A stretch of 64,000 nt of DNA from Skeletonema tropicum (Eukaryota; Bacillariophyta; Thalassiosirophyceae; Thalassiosirales; Thalassiosiraceae): assembly GCA_037178625.1 (NCBI GenBank), contig CM074129.1:2604001-2668000 (forward strand). Direction: 5' to 3'. The notes beneath the pieces are model-generated. The model did no database searches. It was not told the origin of the DNA and worked only from the letters and a program-made list of their open reading frames with translations. The position numbers and the translations under genes are program-made. Position 1 is the first letter of the stretch; each line of letters starts with the position of its first letter. Shown in pieces: positions 33,289 through 45,000 of the stretch.

Positions 33289-33485
33289 TGTCGAGTACTG
33301 GGTAGAGGCATGGGTAGAGCTAGCAATGCATTGCTCCCGCATAAGTATCGTAGTGGGCAAAATACTTGGATGCAATCGAAAGGAAGCGATGGATGGAAGA
33401 AGATAGATGCGTTGGAAAACGAATGCGAAAGTCGAGCTCCCCCGGGGTGAAGTTTAGGGCTATGATAGCCTATTATATGTTGCCG

Positions 33486-34260
33486 CACGCTGATTCACCG
33501 CGCTAGTAAATCGCGATTTTATGCTAGCTCCTATGTGCGTTATTTTTTACCTTAAGTTAGCTACCGTACCCTTACACAAGCTACCGCACATCAAAAAACC
33601 ATCATGACCATGGCCGGCATCCGACAGCGGAGACGCCGTCGCCCTTACCTCAGCTAATACCAAGTCCCTAATTAAGTTTGATAGATTAAATCGCTTCTAT
33701 TAATATGTAATGACAAGATTATTTGGTCAGAACATTAATAATTACAACGAGAGGCCCTTTGGATAGGGGGTCAAATGTTGTGATGATGCGTCGAATTTTG
33801 ACCGCAAGGCAGTGCATCGAGAGACTTTGGGGGTGGCTGTGGCAATGATACTCGGTCGTTATACTCTATTAAATATATTGTATCGATTGGCCGAGTATCA
33901 TTGCTGTAGAGGACCTCGAAAATCCTTTCAAAGGACCGACAGGCTGTTGAAATTCGGCGTCGTCACCTGTGTGTTGAAAATGCGCTCTAGCTCTCTCAAT
34001 ATTGCTTATGATCACGGTTTAGCTGGCATAAATCGCTTCTAATGATATTGAACAAGCGATTTATGCCAGGCAAACCGTGATCACAAGCACTTCCTAAGGT
34101 ACTAGAGTACGCCGAATGATTACCATGGAGGTGGTGTTTTGTGCGGTGGAGTGCCGGTAAAAATGGTTAATTTCGTATGTAGGCATGTAGATAAGCCCTA
34201 ATATCATCTAACTTTACCGTACCACCACTTTCACTCAAAATCGCGCTATGAATCAGCGTG
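33486..34260. mobile_element. Non-autonomous TIR element (775 bp), unit 3 copy
   Basis: Same ends and GCCG flanks as the copy at 11798. It is 8 bp shorter because a small CGTCAATG duplication is absent (near 33790). Confidence 0.8.
34009..34083. repeat. Long hairpin, unit 3 copy
   Basis: The arms 34009-34038 and 34054-34083 are as at 12329-12403. Confidence 0.85.
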
Positions 34261-34648
34261 GCCGTTCGGATTCTATCAGAAAGCTTGAGCGATAGGCCTC
34301 AATAAACGCAGTAGCGGGTGAGTCTTCTTCGGCGATTAAAGATACTTGTGGCTCGAACTTCAATCGTGCCGCTCCGGCACCAGTAAGTCTACTTCGAGCA
34401 CACCCTACATTGCAACATGAGTATAAATAGGGGCATTGGTCGTTAAAAAGAAAACATCAACTCCAAGAAACCTCTAAGGACTAATCTCATTGTGTGGTAG
34501 AGATGTACCTCCTACACCAATACACATCGAGAGACCACAGGAGAGCTCTCCTCGTTGGGACTCTTGACTTAAAGATAAAATAGACAGTGTGATGTGCTAA
34601 AGTTAGGAATAGCAATAGAACATTAACACTTAGATTTTTTGCAAACTC

Positions 34649-35662
34649 CTATTCACTATTCGCAGTCTTCCACAAACTTAAAATTTCTTCGTCGCAAATA
34701 TCTACGAAGTCATCTTGGGGCTGCCGCTCACCCCACTTGAAGCTTATCTGCCTCTGCTGGTAAGTGTTGGCGTAATAATACTCATTCTTGAGCCGATTAC
34801 TGTCTTGATGTAGTTGAAAAGTGTTTTCAACGATGGACGTATCCTCGCAGGGATGTCTGTGATGGAAGGAGAAGGATGAGTTCCCTCGAGATGTTTGAGG
34901 GTAATCCAACACTTGGAACTGTGCCATCGTCTGCGCTTGCCATTGAGAAGCTGTCTGCTGATTCATACTGCAACTACGGTTGGAAGCTATGACAGGAAGA
35001 ATCATGCGTTTGGTAAGATTTTCGTTGTACTCCTTCAACTCGCGTTTGTACTCAGCAAGCTCTTGCTTTGCAAGCTTGGAGACAAACTGCTTGATGTCAG
35101 GATTGGTCTCCTCCAACTTGGTCCAACGAGAGGTGATTATACGAGAGAGCTCGAGGAAGCCTATCTTGCCATGCTTTCGGCGATGCTTACGCTTCGCTCG
35201 CTTTCCAGGTCCAAAATACCAATCGGGAGAGAGCTTGGTATTGATATATCGTTTGGGCACATCATGGAAGAGGATCTTGCCTTCATGAATTGACTTGTCC
35301 TCATCTTCACCTGTCATGGTCTGAATAATGAACTCACGCTCGATCTGAAAGTAGATGTGGTAGGCAGTCAAAGGACGCTTAGGCTTCGTTGCTATCTTTC
35401 TCGGACTTGCGACCGTAGACGGTCCAGTAACAAGTGGTGCAAATGACATTGGCAGCGATGAGGTAGTCAAACAACGAAACAAACTAGGCGCCTTAGTGCT
35501 TTTATCTGGGCATACGGCCACCGCGGGTTTTAGTGTGCTGGGGCTGGGTAGACCCGACAAGCTAGGCGGTTGGCTGGCCGCAGGTAGGCAGTTGGCGTCT
35601 GTAAGCATAGTGACGCCGGGGGGTATTGGTTGATGTGGAAATCATTGCTTTGGAGGTATCCA
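34649..35662 (-). pseudogene. HMG-box protein copy 3 with an N-terminal frameshift
   Basis: One extra G in a G-run at about 35618-35623 breaks the frame after the first ~15 codons. Translation could start at the internal Met (MLTDANC, 35608), giving 319 residues with the HMG box complete. It may therefore still be functional despite the frameshift. Confidence 0.7.
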
Positions 35663-36069
35663 ATGCTCTTCTACTTCACGAGTGGTTGTACTTAGGTACA
35701 AGAGTATTGTTCCTCATGTCAATGATGACAAGTGAAAGTGCTCGGGTTCGGCTCAAAATTTGGTAAATCGAGTGCTGCTAAGATTGAATGGGGACTCCTT
35801 TTACTACGCGAAGTAAAATTTGAGCTGCTCACTGTCTCACTTTCTCCTTTTCTCGCCAAGTTCGCCTTCGTCGGGAGCGCCGCGCGGAGCCGGTGTTGTA
35901 CTGAGGGGGTTCGAAGAGGCGTTCAGTTTTTCACTTAGAGGCTCAAAAGTACCCAAGAGGGAAGAGGTCACAACGAAAGAGCAACAAGACGGACCTCATA
36001 AGTACTATCTACCTCATAGAATGAAGAAAGTGTAGAAAAGAATCACGAATAAAGTAGTGCTACTTTATT

Positions 36070-38090
36070 TTATTGCTAGTGGAAAAAGTATGCAGAAGTA
36101 TGCAGGGTCAAGAATAAGGGCATAAAACTACTATGTGCCCAGCGAACGGGTTCCTGGACGTGGGCAAGTTCGTCGCGTGGGCAGCCAAGTACAGCCAAGA
36201 TCCGAAACCTCCATCCAACATCCACACGAACACGCACAATCAACATTATCACACAACTTGACGGACGTGTATGTATTGGAACAACGTGACAAATAATTAA
36301 TGAAATTAAGCTACACCATATTCATGTCTTCCTCCTTCTTACGCGAGACATTTATCTCTCTCAACTTCCTACAGTAAGTTGACACTTTCCAGGTACTCTT
36401 CGGACTTGCAAATTCTGGATACTCCTCCTGGATAGCTTTCAGAGCTTTGTCATAAGTGCTTCTAAAGAACTCAAAGTCCATATCATGGACGTGACGAGTG
36501 CGAATCTCGTCTTCAACTTCTTTCTCCATCAATTCCATTATTGGCTTCCAATTATTGTCGTAGGATCTCCTCAACCTGCGTGGCAAGTTGCCTTTCTTCA
36601 TCAGGCGGAAAGGCCTGACTGGTGCATTAATCTGTTCGCCATTGCCATCTAGAATAGCATAGGAAGGAAACCCCTGCAGCCATCTTGTCCACCCAGAATA
36701 TAAATCTGCTGATGGCATCTCAAAGCTTAACGGAACAAGCCAATCCGACTGATGCTTCTTACTTGCCGCTGCATGAGGATCTTGATACGTGTAAGAAGGA
36801 TAGAGGCGTGCCTCCAGTCTCTCAGGCAAGGAAGCGGAAGCTGGCACACCGCCATTGGTATGAACTGAAGAAGATGCCCCAATGCGAGCCATAATCCGTT
36901 CCTCCATTTCCACCATTTTTTGCGCAATCGGCGCAGTCGCTGTTGCAGTAGCAGCAGCAACTGTTTCCGCCACGAAAGTTGCGGTGATGTTCCCATTTTC
37001 AGTCGCTCGTTCTTCCATTGCATTCTTCACTATTCCCGCTAAATTGTCCTTCAGCCACTCAACATCACGGCGATATTTGCGTAGAAGCTTCATTGCGTCA
37101 CGTATTTCGTCGCGGATCAAAACACTTGGCGGGACGCCTGTCGGGCGTTTCACAGTACCCGCCGGTTCCAATGTAACAAGTTTCTCCAGTTCTTTGAGTA
37201 ACTTTGATCGTATGTGTAACGAATCTCCTTCTCTTCATCTTTCCATTGATTACTCAAGAAGGATTGAAGAAATTTGGTGGGAAATTGATCGTAGAAGAAG
37301 CTATGCGTCGCGTTGTGATAGTGACGAGTTTTGTCTGCTTTCTCCTCGGAGGTGAGTTCGTACACAACTTCATTATAAACATCAGGGTACTCCGTCTGCA
37401 AATATTCCTGCACTTTCTTAACACGCCGACGATAATCTGGCATGCATTGAACAGTGAATGAGTTTGTTGTCTCCACAGCATCGGCGTGTTGGACTTTCAG
37501 TTTCGCTGGTTGCTTTGCCTCTTCGCTGCGGCTGTCATCATCACTGCTGCTGCTGGCGTCGTTGCTTTTCCTCTTCTTTCTAGGTTCAAAGGAAGACCCA
37601 TGGTTGCTCCGCACCATGATTAACAATACAGATGACGGCGGTCGGCGGTGATGGAGAGTGTCGCCGGCGGGGGTTTGTTTGTGTCAATGGTCGACGCAGG
37701 GATTATTTATTATTTCACTGCTGCGCCGCTCTATGCAGGATGCAGAGATGCAGAAGGGGGGTGACGAGGAGATATTGATGAGCGGGGGAGGGATGGCATG
37801 TGATAGAAGTGATGGCCGTACTCCGTACTGTTCGTCGAAGGGAGTAGTAGGAGGTAGTAGGGCTCATCAGTTTATGTGTGTTTCCTAGCTTTGTAGCGCA
37901 ATCCTCGTGTGAGATGCTTTCGTATGCATTCTCGCTTTTTTCTGACATACTTTTTCCAAAGTACAAGTACAAATACTCGAATTTTGACAGATTTACGCGA
38001 GGGATTGGATCTAGGATTTGGAAATAGTATGTCATATCTGCATACGATCTGTCATATTCGACGTATTTCTGCATACAAAGCTGGCCGGCT
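36070..38090. mobile_element. Crypton-like element, first of a tandem pair (2021 bp)
   Basis: Comparison with units 1 and 2 (ACTTTATT-TATCAG uninterrupted) defines the ends: TTATTGCTAGTGGAAAAAG at the left and GCTGGCCGGCT at the right. There are no TIRs and no clear target duplication. Short subterminal inverted motifs GTATGCAGAA / TTCTGCATAC lie near the two ends. The second copy follows with no intervening base. Head-to-tail arrangement without target duplication fits integration by a tyrosine recombinase from a circular form; the Crypton label also rests on the encoded protein and is inference. Confidence 0.7.
36311..37626 (-). pseudogene. Crypton-like protein, N- and C-terminal parts split by a frameshift (first copy)
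   Basis: The upstream frame (37626 down to about 37200) has a Ser/Asp/Lys N-terminus and a helical domain (YRRRVKKVQEYLQTEYPDVY, then YELTSEEKADKTRHY). It is reminiscent of the core-binding region of diatom and oomycete Crypton recombinases. The downstream frame (37171-36311 and slightly upstream) holds APVRPFRLMKKGNLPRRLRR and YDNNWKPIMELM, resembling the GCR1_C-type C-terminal domain. At about 37200 one A seems lost: the next frame reads KELEKLVTLEPAGTVKRP directly into the second part. The catalytic tyrosine-recombinase middle (R-H-R-Y) is not present, so the element is non-autonomous. The family match is from memory of the pattern. Confidence 0.55.
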
Positions 38091-40111
38091 TTATTGCTAG
38101 TGGAAAAAGTATGCAGAAGTATGCAGGGTCAAGAATAAGGGCATAAAACTACTATGTGCCCAGCGAACGGGTTCCTGGACGTGGGCAAGTTCGTCGCGTG
38201 GGCAGCCAAGTACAGCCAAGATCCGAAACCTCCATCCAACATCCACACGAACACGCACAATCAACATTATCACACAACTTGACGGACGTGTATGTATTGG
38301 AACAACGTGACAAATAATTAATGAAATTAAGCTACACCATATTCATGTCTTCCTCCTTCTTACGCGAGACATTTATCTCTCTCAACTTCCTACAGTAAGT
38401 TGACACTTTCCAGGTACTCTTCGGACTTGCAAATTCTGGATACTCCTCCTGGATAGCTTTCAGAGCTTTGTCATAAGTGCTTCTAAAGAACTCAAAGTCC
38501 ATATCATGGACGTGACGAGTGCGAATCTCGTCTTCAACTTCTTTCTCCATCAATTCCATTATTGGCTTCCAATTATTGTCGTAGGATCTCCTCAACCTGC
38601 GTGGCAAGTTGCCTTTCTTCATCAGGCGGAAAGGCCTGACTGGTGCATTAATCTGTTCGCCATTGCCATCTAGAATAGCATAGGAAGGAAACCCCTGCAG
38701 CCATCTTGTCCACCCAGAATATAAATCTGCTGATGGCATCTCAAAGCTTAACGGAACAAGCCAATCCGACTGATGCTTCTTACTTGCCGCTGCATGAGGA
38801 TCTTGATACGTGTAAGAAGGATAGAGGCGTGCCTCCAGTCTCTCAGGCAAGGAAGCGGAAGCTGGCACACCGCCATTGGTATGAACTGAAGAAGATGCCC
38901 CAATGCGAGCCATAATCCGTTCCTCCATTTCCACCATTTTTTGCGCAATCGGCGCAGTCGCTGTTGCAGTAGCAGCAGCAACTGTTTCCGCCACGAAAGT
39001 TGCGGTGATGTTCCCATTTTCAGTCGCTCGTTCTTCCATTGCATTCTTCACTATTCCCGCTAAATTGTCCTTCAGCCACTCAACATCACGGCGATATTTG
39101 CGTAGAAGCTTCATTGCGTCACGTATTTCGTCGCGGATCAAAACACTTGGCGGGACGCCTGTCGGGCGTTTCACAGTACCCGCCGGTTCCAATGTAACAA
39201 GTTTCTCCAGTTCTTTGAGTAACTTTGATCGTATGTGTAACGAATCTCCTTCTCTTCATCTTTCCATTGATTACTCAAGAAGGATTGAAGAAATTTGGTG
39301 GGAAATTGATCGTAGAAGAAGCTATGCGTCGCGTTGTGATAGTGACGAGTTTTGTCTGCTTTCTCCTCGGAGGTGAGTTCGTACACAACTTCATTATAAA
39401 CATCAGGGTACTCCGTCTGCAAATATTCCTGCACTTTCTTAACACGCCGACGATAATCTGGCATGCATTGAACAGTGAATGAGTTTGTTGTCTCCACAGC
39501 ATCGGCGTGTTGGACTTTCAGTTTCGCTGGTTGCTTTGCCTCTTCGCTGCGGCTGTCATCATCACTGCTGCTGCTGGCGTCGTTGCTTTTCCTCTTCTTT
39601 CTAGGTTCAAAGGAAGACCCATGGTTGCTCCGCACCATGATTAACAATACAGATGACGGCGGTCGGCGGTGATGGAGAGTGTCGCCGGCGGGGGTTTGTT
39701 TGTGTCAATGGTCGACGCAGGGATTATTTATTATTTCACTGCTGCGCCGCTCTATGCAGGATGCAGAGATGCAGAAGGGGGGTGACGAGGAGATATTGAT
39801 GAGCGGGGGAGGGATGGCATGTGATAGAAGTGATGGCCGTACTCCGTACTGTTCGTCGAAGGGAGTAGTAGGAGGTAGTAGGGCTCATCAGTTTATGTGT
39901 GTTTCCTAGCTTTGTAGCGCAATCCTCGTGTGAGATGCTTTCGTATGCATTCTCGCTTTTTTCTGACATACTTTTTCCAAAGTACAAGTACAAATACTCG
40001 AATTTTGACAGATTTACGCGAGGGATTGGATCTAGGATTTGGAAATAGTATGTCATATCTGCATACGATCTGTCATATTCGACGTATTTCTGCATACAAA
40101 GCTGGCCGGCT
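38091..40111. mobile_element. Crypton-like element, second of a tandem pair (2021 bp)
   Basis: The same length and, as far as read, the same sequence as the first copy. Its right end abuts TATCAGTACTCC, the host sequence that follows the empty site in units 1 and 2. Confidence 0.7.
38332..39647 (-). pseudogene. Crypton-like protein, same frameshift (second copy)
   Basis: Both parts have translations identical to the first copy, including the frameshift. The lesion is therefore older than the tandem pairing. Confidence 0.55.
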
Positions 40112-40324
40112 TATCAGTACTCCCAGTTGACGTGAGGTCAATGCCTCATCTAGACACTGCTTAGAGATAAAGTGGCTTTAGACAAGCAACGTGATAACAA
40201 ACGAAAAACCAGTGCAATGACGGACGGCCTACCTGTATAAGGAGTTTCAATTTGTGCGATTCTGTGCATGTTGTGCTGATTTACACCTTCTCCTGCGCTG
40301 CTTTTGTCGCCTCAGCTGCTTCGA

Positions 40325-40702
40325 TCATGCTTCCTGGCGTGCGCCCTCTTTCTTCGCTTTCTTCACCGTGGGTGTGACCTCGTTGTCAATCTTCCGTGAC
40401 CTGTCATTGTTCATCAGTGGGTTTGAGAAGATCTCCACTGTCGCCTTAGCTTCTAGCACCTTAAACGCATTCTCCCTTGCCTCTTGCTTCGGAGAATAAC
40501 GGACCCCGTTGACCTCGAACTCAAACGCTTCTGATCGAGATGGCAGGTGATGATTATCAAACTCTTCAATGATTGATTTCCGTACATCGGAAAGATTGGA
40601 AGTTGATTTAACATAAACGAAGCAACGTCTACCATTGGAATGAATTATGAATTTCTTCTTCTCCTCTGAGAACATGATGGCGGTAGGAATTTGGATTCGC
40701 AT
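40325..40702 (-). CDS. Small unknown protein with a possible beta-grasp fold, copy 3
   Basis: Its translation is identical to the copy at 16698-17075. Confidence 0.5.
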   Translation of the reverse strand: MRIQIPTAIMFSEEKKKFIIHSNGRRCFVYVKSTSNLSDVRKSIIEEFDNHHLPSRSEAFEFEVNGVRYSPKQEARENAFKVLEAKATVEIFSNPLMNNDRSRKIDNEVTPTVKKAKKEGARQEA

Positions 40703-41587
40703 CGTCGACGGGGGGAGGATTGAGATTATTGTCCGGAGAGGATTATGAATATGAATTTTAGCTTTATTATAAAATTTAAATTTCAAGTATACTGACTATT
40801 TTTTATTTACCATCATTTTTGCATAGGAAACTTCATGGCAGGGCACATACCCATGAAGACTGCCCAAGTTCCTTCGGCTTGATCCACACCATGCAAGACA
40901 TACTTAGCTCTTACCAAGGAACTTTTTGAATCCGGACGAACATTACAACTGCTGTATCCGCCCTGTAGTAGGACATGTGGGGTCTAGAGAGGGGATGTTT
41001 GTTAGTAATTTTTACTAGGTAAAATTAGCAAAACACCAAGAAGTTGCATATCTACGTAACTAATATATATAAATCGTTCAACAAAGGAATAATCATATTC
41101 GGATAGACTTCAGTTTGGCATCCCCAATGGCCTTTTTTGTCGAATGTCTAGGAGTATTTTTGTGCCTCTTTGGTTGTTTGCTGCCTTTTTGTGTTTTGTG
41201 AGTGAGAGAGGAGTTCATTTTTTTCTAGCGGTGCGGTGGTTTTAGTTGTGGTGGGTGCGGGGGTGCAGAGGGGTTAAATTCCACTCAGCTTTACGGGGGG
41301 TGAAATATAGTCATTTCAGTCAATCACGCTCAAGACAAAAAAGGCTCAAAAAAGGTCACAACAAAAAAAGAAAGACCTCCACCATGACGCTTACGACCAA
41401 GTCTATCTCCTGCCCTACACAATTATCTAACGTACATTGCTCAAGGGCACACTAGCTGCAACTCAAATTAGAGGCTGGGTTGGAACTCGGACTCATTGTT
41501 AAGGGAGCCAGAAAACTCGTCGTATTCATCTAGATAATAGACCGACGGATAACACAACACGACATTTCAAAATAGACACTATCAAGA

Positions 41588-44500
41588 ATGACCTCCGCGG
41601 CGAACAAGGCAGCCAAAACCCTCAAGGGTTCCAGACGCAATCGGCCGTCTCTAAGCATGTCTCAGGCATCGGCAAGTGTGGGTGAATCCTCTGGAGAGAA
41701 TCTCAGAGAGTCATTTACGGGAGGTAGTACAGGCGGCGGCGGCGGCGGCGGTCCCCTTTTTATGGATGATTTACAATCCCAATATGAAAGCCTTAGTGAG
41801 AAGTTGACCAAAGAAAACAATACCATTGCAGCCTCTTCACAATATAGTGATCTCAAAAGTGGAACGGGTAGCGCTGGAAGCAAATCGAGAAAAGTGCGAT
41901 GGGCAGAGACAGCAGCGGTAGCATCTACACTGGATGCGGAGAATGCAGCAGCCGCCAACGATGACGATCCTGATCGCTATGAACGTTCACCTATGGAGAT
42001 TATTTCTGATTTGTTTCAGAGGAAGTACACGCTACCAATCTTCCTGCTTTCGACCTTGGCCATCTTCCTCATGGTACACTTGGCTGGTGGGGGAGATGAG
42101 AAGTACAAACGATATGATGCCGCATCATCCAAAAAGGTTGGTCTAACTGGATCACGATTCCAGAGGTACAAAAACTTGGAGGGTGGAGAAGGATTTGGCG
42201 AGACAACATTCTCCTTAAGCCCAACTTCTTCGGATATGTCGAGCATCGGCCCTACGTCTGAGGCTATTGGTCATTCCACACCTAAGATTCCCGGATCGTC
42301 TTCATCTGCTGCGACTGCCAATGATGGAAATGCTGCTGATTGGATTATAGTGCCTACTCAGTCAGGAGTGTTTGGTACAGCAGGGGGGAATGCGGCAAAT
42401 GATGGCTCTCCTACAACATTGAAATGGAATTTTGCTCCAGGGTAAGTTGTATTCTTGTTCACAACATTAGGTATTTTAACTTTTGTTTGAATCGTACTGA
42501 ATTCTCATCTCAAAAATGCTTCTAACACTTTCCAGACAACCTACGCCCGATCCAATTCACTTGAAAGATGATGCGAGACTAAACGATGTTGGTTCTCCAA
42601 CGACTCTTTCTATGTCATGGAACTATCCTCCAGGGTAAGTTGTATTGTTTTTCACAACGGTAAATCATATTTCGTTTGATCGTCCTGAATTCTCATCTCA
42701 AAAATGTTCTCTCGCTACGGATTCACTGCCTCCCCTCTTCTTCCAACACACCGCACTGCCGACAAACACCAGCGTCCCGACTCCAGATCCCGCGCTGTTG
42801 ATTGAGGTTGCACCAGATCGTGGAACTCCAACTACGCTGAAGTGGAGTGCCGAAAATCCACTTCTTCATCCGGATCTTGGGACTCCTACGACCCTGAAAT
42901 GGTCTATCAATAATCCATCTCCTGCAGAGGCTACCTGGGACTACCCTCCAGGGTGAGTTGTTAGTGTTGTTCACAAAAGTATCTAATATTTTGTTTGATC
43001 GCCCTGAATTCTCATCTCAAAAATGTTTCAAACTCGCTACGGATTCACTGCCTCCTCTCTTCTTCTAACGCACCGCACCGCCGACAAAAACGCATCATCT
43101 ACGCGCCAGAGTGCCTACTCCAGACCCCGCGCTGTTGACATATGGTGGAAGCGATACGCTTGTGTGGGGATATCCTCCGGGGGAACCCACTCCAGACCCG
43201 ATTCATCTTGTCCATGTGCCCGACGACGCAACGCTTGTCTGGGGGTATCCTCCGTCCTACCCGACCCCAGATCCCGTTTTCTTGGTTAATGGTGGTGCTA
43301 CTGAAGTATTGAAATGGAATTATCCTGAGGGGGAGCCCACTCCGGATCCAGCTCAACTATCACAGATTCTTATGGGTCCAACCGATCCTCCAACAATACG
43401 TAATGTCGAAGTTGGTATAGCTATGTCCCCACCTCCAACGAGACGTCCCACATCAAAGCCCACAGTGAAGCCCGTGTCTCAGATCGACGATGGTATTCTT
43501 CTGAAAATGGACAATATTGAGGTACCTGCACCTGTAACTGGGTCGCCTGTTTCAGGAACACCACCAATCACGCCTAAAGAGGAACCGGCCATATCGTCAC
43601 CCCCTACTTCACCAGGACCCACTGCAAAGCCGACAGAAAAGCCCTCTCAACCACCAACTCCTAATCCATCGCAAGCCCCTGTTCCAGTTCCAGTTATTAC
43701 AGAGCCAGATGTGCTTCCATTACAAGACGGGGAAGATCCACAAGTTGATCCTCAAACGAGAGCTCCTCAGCCTCCGCAAGTGATATACGATGCTTTTGGC
43801 AATATCGTCGAGGCAGCGCCACCGCCTCGTCCACCACCTAGACCACAGAGACCAGCAAGGCCAGGGCGCCCCCCGCGACCCGCTGTGGTTGTAAACGAAG
43901 TGGATGCGTGGACCTATTGGGATGGCCCAAACGGCGTGTCAATAGATGGAAGACCAGGTTTTATTCCAGGACAGCCAGGACAGCCAGAGCAACCAGGAGT
44001 TCCGGGACAGATTCCGGGACAGGTCCCGTTGATGGGAGGAGTTGTTAATACCCAAACCTGTGGAGGTGGTTGCTGTGGTTGTTGCTGTGGAGGTGCAGGT
44101 GCGTCGGGCGGAACAACTTATAATCTAGTTCTACCCCACGGTGATAGCTGGAAGAACTTGGTCGCTCTTTTGACTGGTGGTACTGGTAACACGAAGTCCA
44201 TTGCGTTAACTGACGCTCTACCCGGATTCACTATGGCACCTTCACTAATGAAGCAACCAGAATGCCCGTGGAGCTGTGTCATTGACGAAAACGTTCCAAC
44301 GCACGGACAATCAAATCAAGACGATGCTATTTACGAAATATTCTACAGCAATCCTTTGAATTGTTGTGGAACTATCGTTGAAGTTGGTGCAGGCAATGGT
44401 GTAGAGGGAAGCGGATCGTACTTTTTCGAGTACGGAATGAATTGGACCTCTATTTTGACCGAAGCCGACCCAAAGAAGTATAGTAAGTTGGTGAAGAACC

Positions 44501-45000
44501 GCAATGGATCGAAAGCACGGACTTTGAACGGTGCATTTTGCAAAGATGGCCCTTACGCTCTCTATGACGAGGCTACAAGTCTGTTCAAATCAGTTGGTGA
44601 TGATATCATCTCCGAAACAGTGTCCATGGATGTGCCCGACACGGCACAAAACGTTCCATGCATACGACTCGATAGAGATGTGCTTGCAGGTGTTAAGCAC
44701 GTCAACGTCATGATGGTGCACGTATCGGGTGATCCTTGGCCAGTGCTGACTACAATGGACTGGAGCGTGTCTGTAGATATTTGGGTTTTAGAATTGGATG
44801 AAACGGGAGGTATGAGTCACGAAACTCTACGAGCTGCGCTGAAACTGCATGGCTATGTACAAGCAAAATGGGATATCAAGCTTTGGTGTGATGCGCCGAA
44901 TTCATGTATGCAGAATGAAGTATGGCTCAGAGAAGGCTTTAACCCGATTTCAAAGCAGATACTGCAAGCAGGGCTGCGGGGCTCTTCAGCAACATCGTGA
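41588..45000 (+). CDS. PTPDP-repeat membrane protein with FkbM-like methyltransferase domain, complete copy
   Basis: Exons 41588-42441, 42536-42634, 42773-42952 and 43110-45000 give 1007 residues, all introns being in phase 2 inside a Pro-Gly codon. Order: Ser-rich N-terminus with a poly-Gly run (about 49-55); one membrane anchor (about 148-166, LPIFLLSTLAIFLMVHLAG), so type II; six modules of W-x-Y-P-P-G-x-PTPDP-x-x-L; a long Pro/Thr stalk with PGQPG and a Cys cluster (GGGCCGCCCGG). The C-terminal domain begins GTIVEVGAGNG (about 798-808), a SAM-binding motif I. It continues ILTEADPKKYSKLVKNR and NGAFC, as in FkbM-type methyltransferases. It is probably an extracellular or Golgi-lumenal enzyme on a wall-like stalk; the substrate is unknown. 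Truncated copies lie at 17961 and 29217. Confidence 0.8.
42442..43109 (+). repeat. Duplicated intron-exon modules in the PTPDP gene
   Basis: The three introns (42442-42535, 42635-42772, 42953-43109) share GTAAGTTGT-like or GTGAGTTGT-like starts, TTCACAA, a TTTGTTTGA block and CTGAATTCTCATCTCAAAA. Introns 2 and 3 also share CTCGCTACGGATTCACTGCC. They arose by duplication together with the exons they separate. Confidence 0.85.

Larger units (their letters stand above)
30216..42586. repeat. Tandem segmental repeat, unit 3 (12,371 bp)
   Basis: The last copy, continuous with the genuine 3' part of the PTPDP gene. It carries the TIR element (775 bp version) and two head-to-tail Crypton-like elements. 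It has empty sites for the gene-carrying hAT-like element and for hAT copy B. About 42 bp around the hAT copy A site are deleted. A SNP-dense tract lies at about 32422-33086. Confidence 0.95.

Noticed and set aside
36070..40111. CRISPR-like or satellite array
   Set aside because: There are only two 2 kb copies with coding content and defined insertion borders, and the genome is eukaryotic. It is a tandem mobile element.
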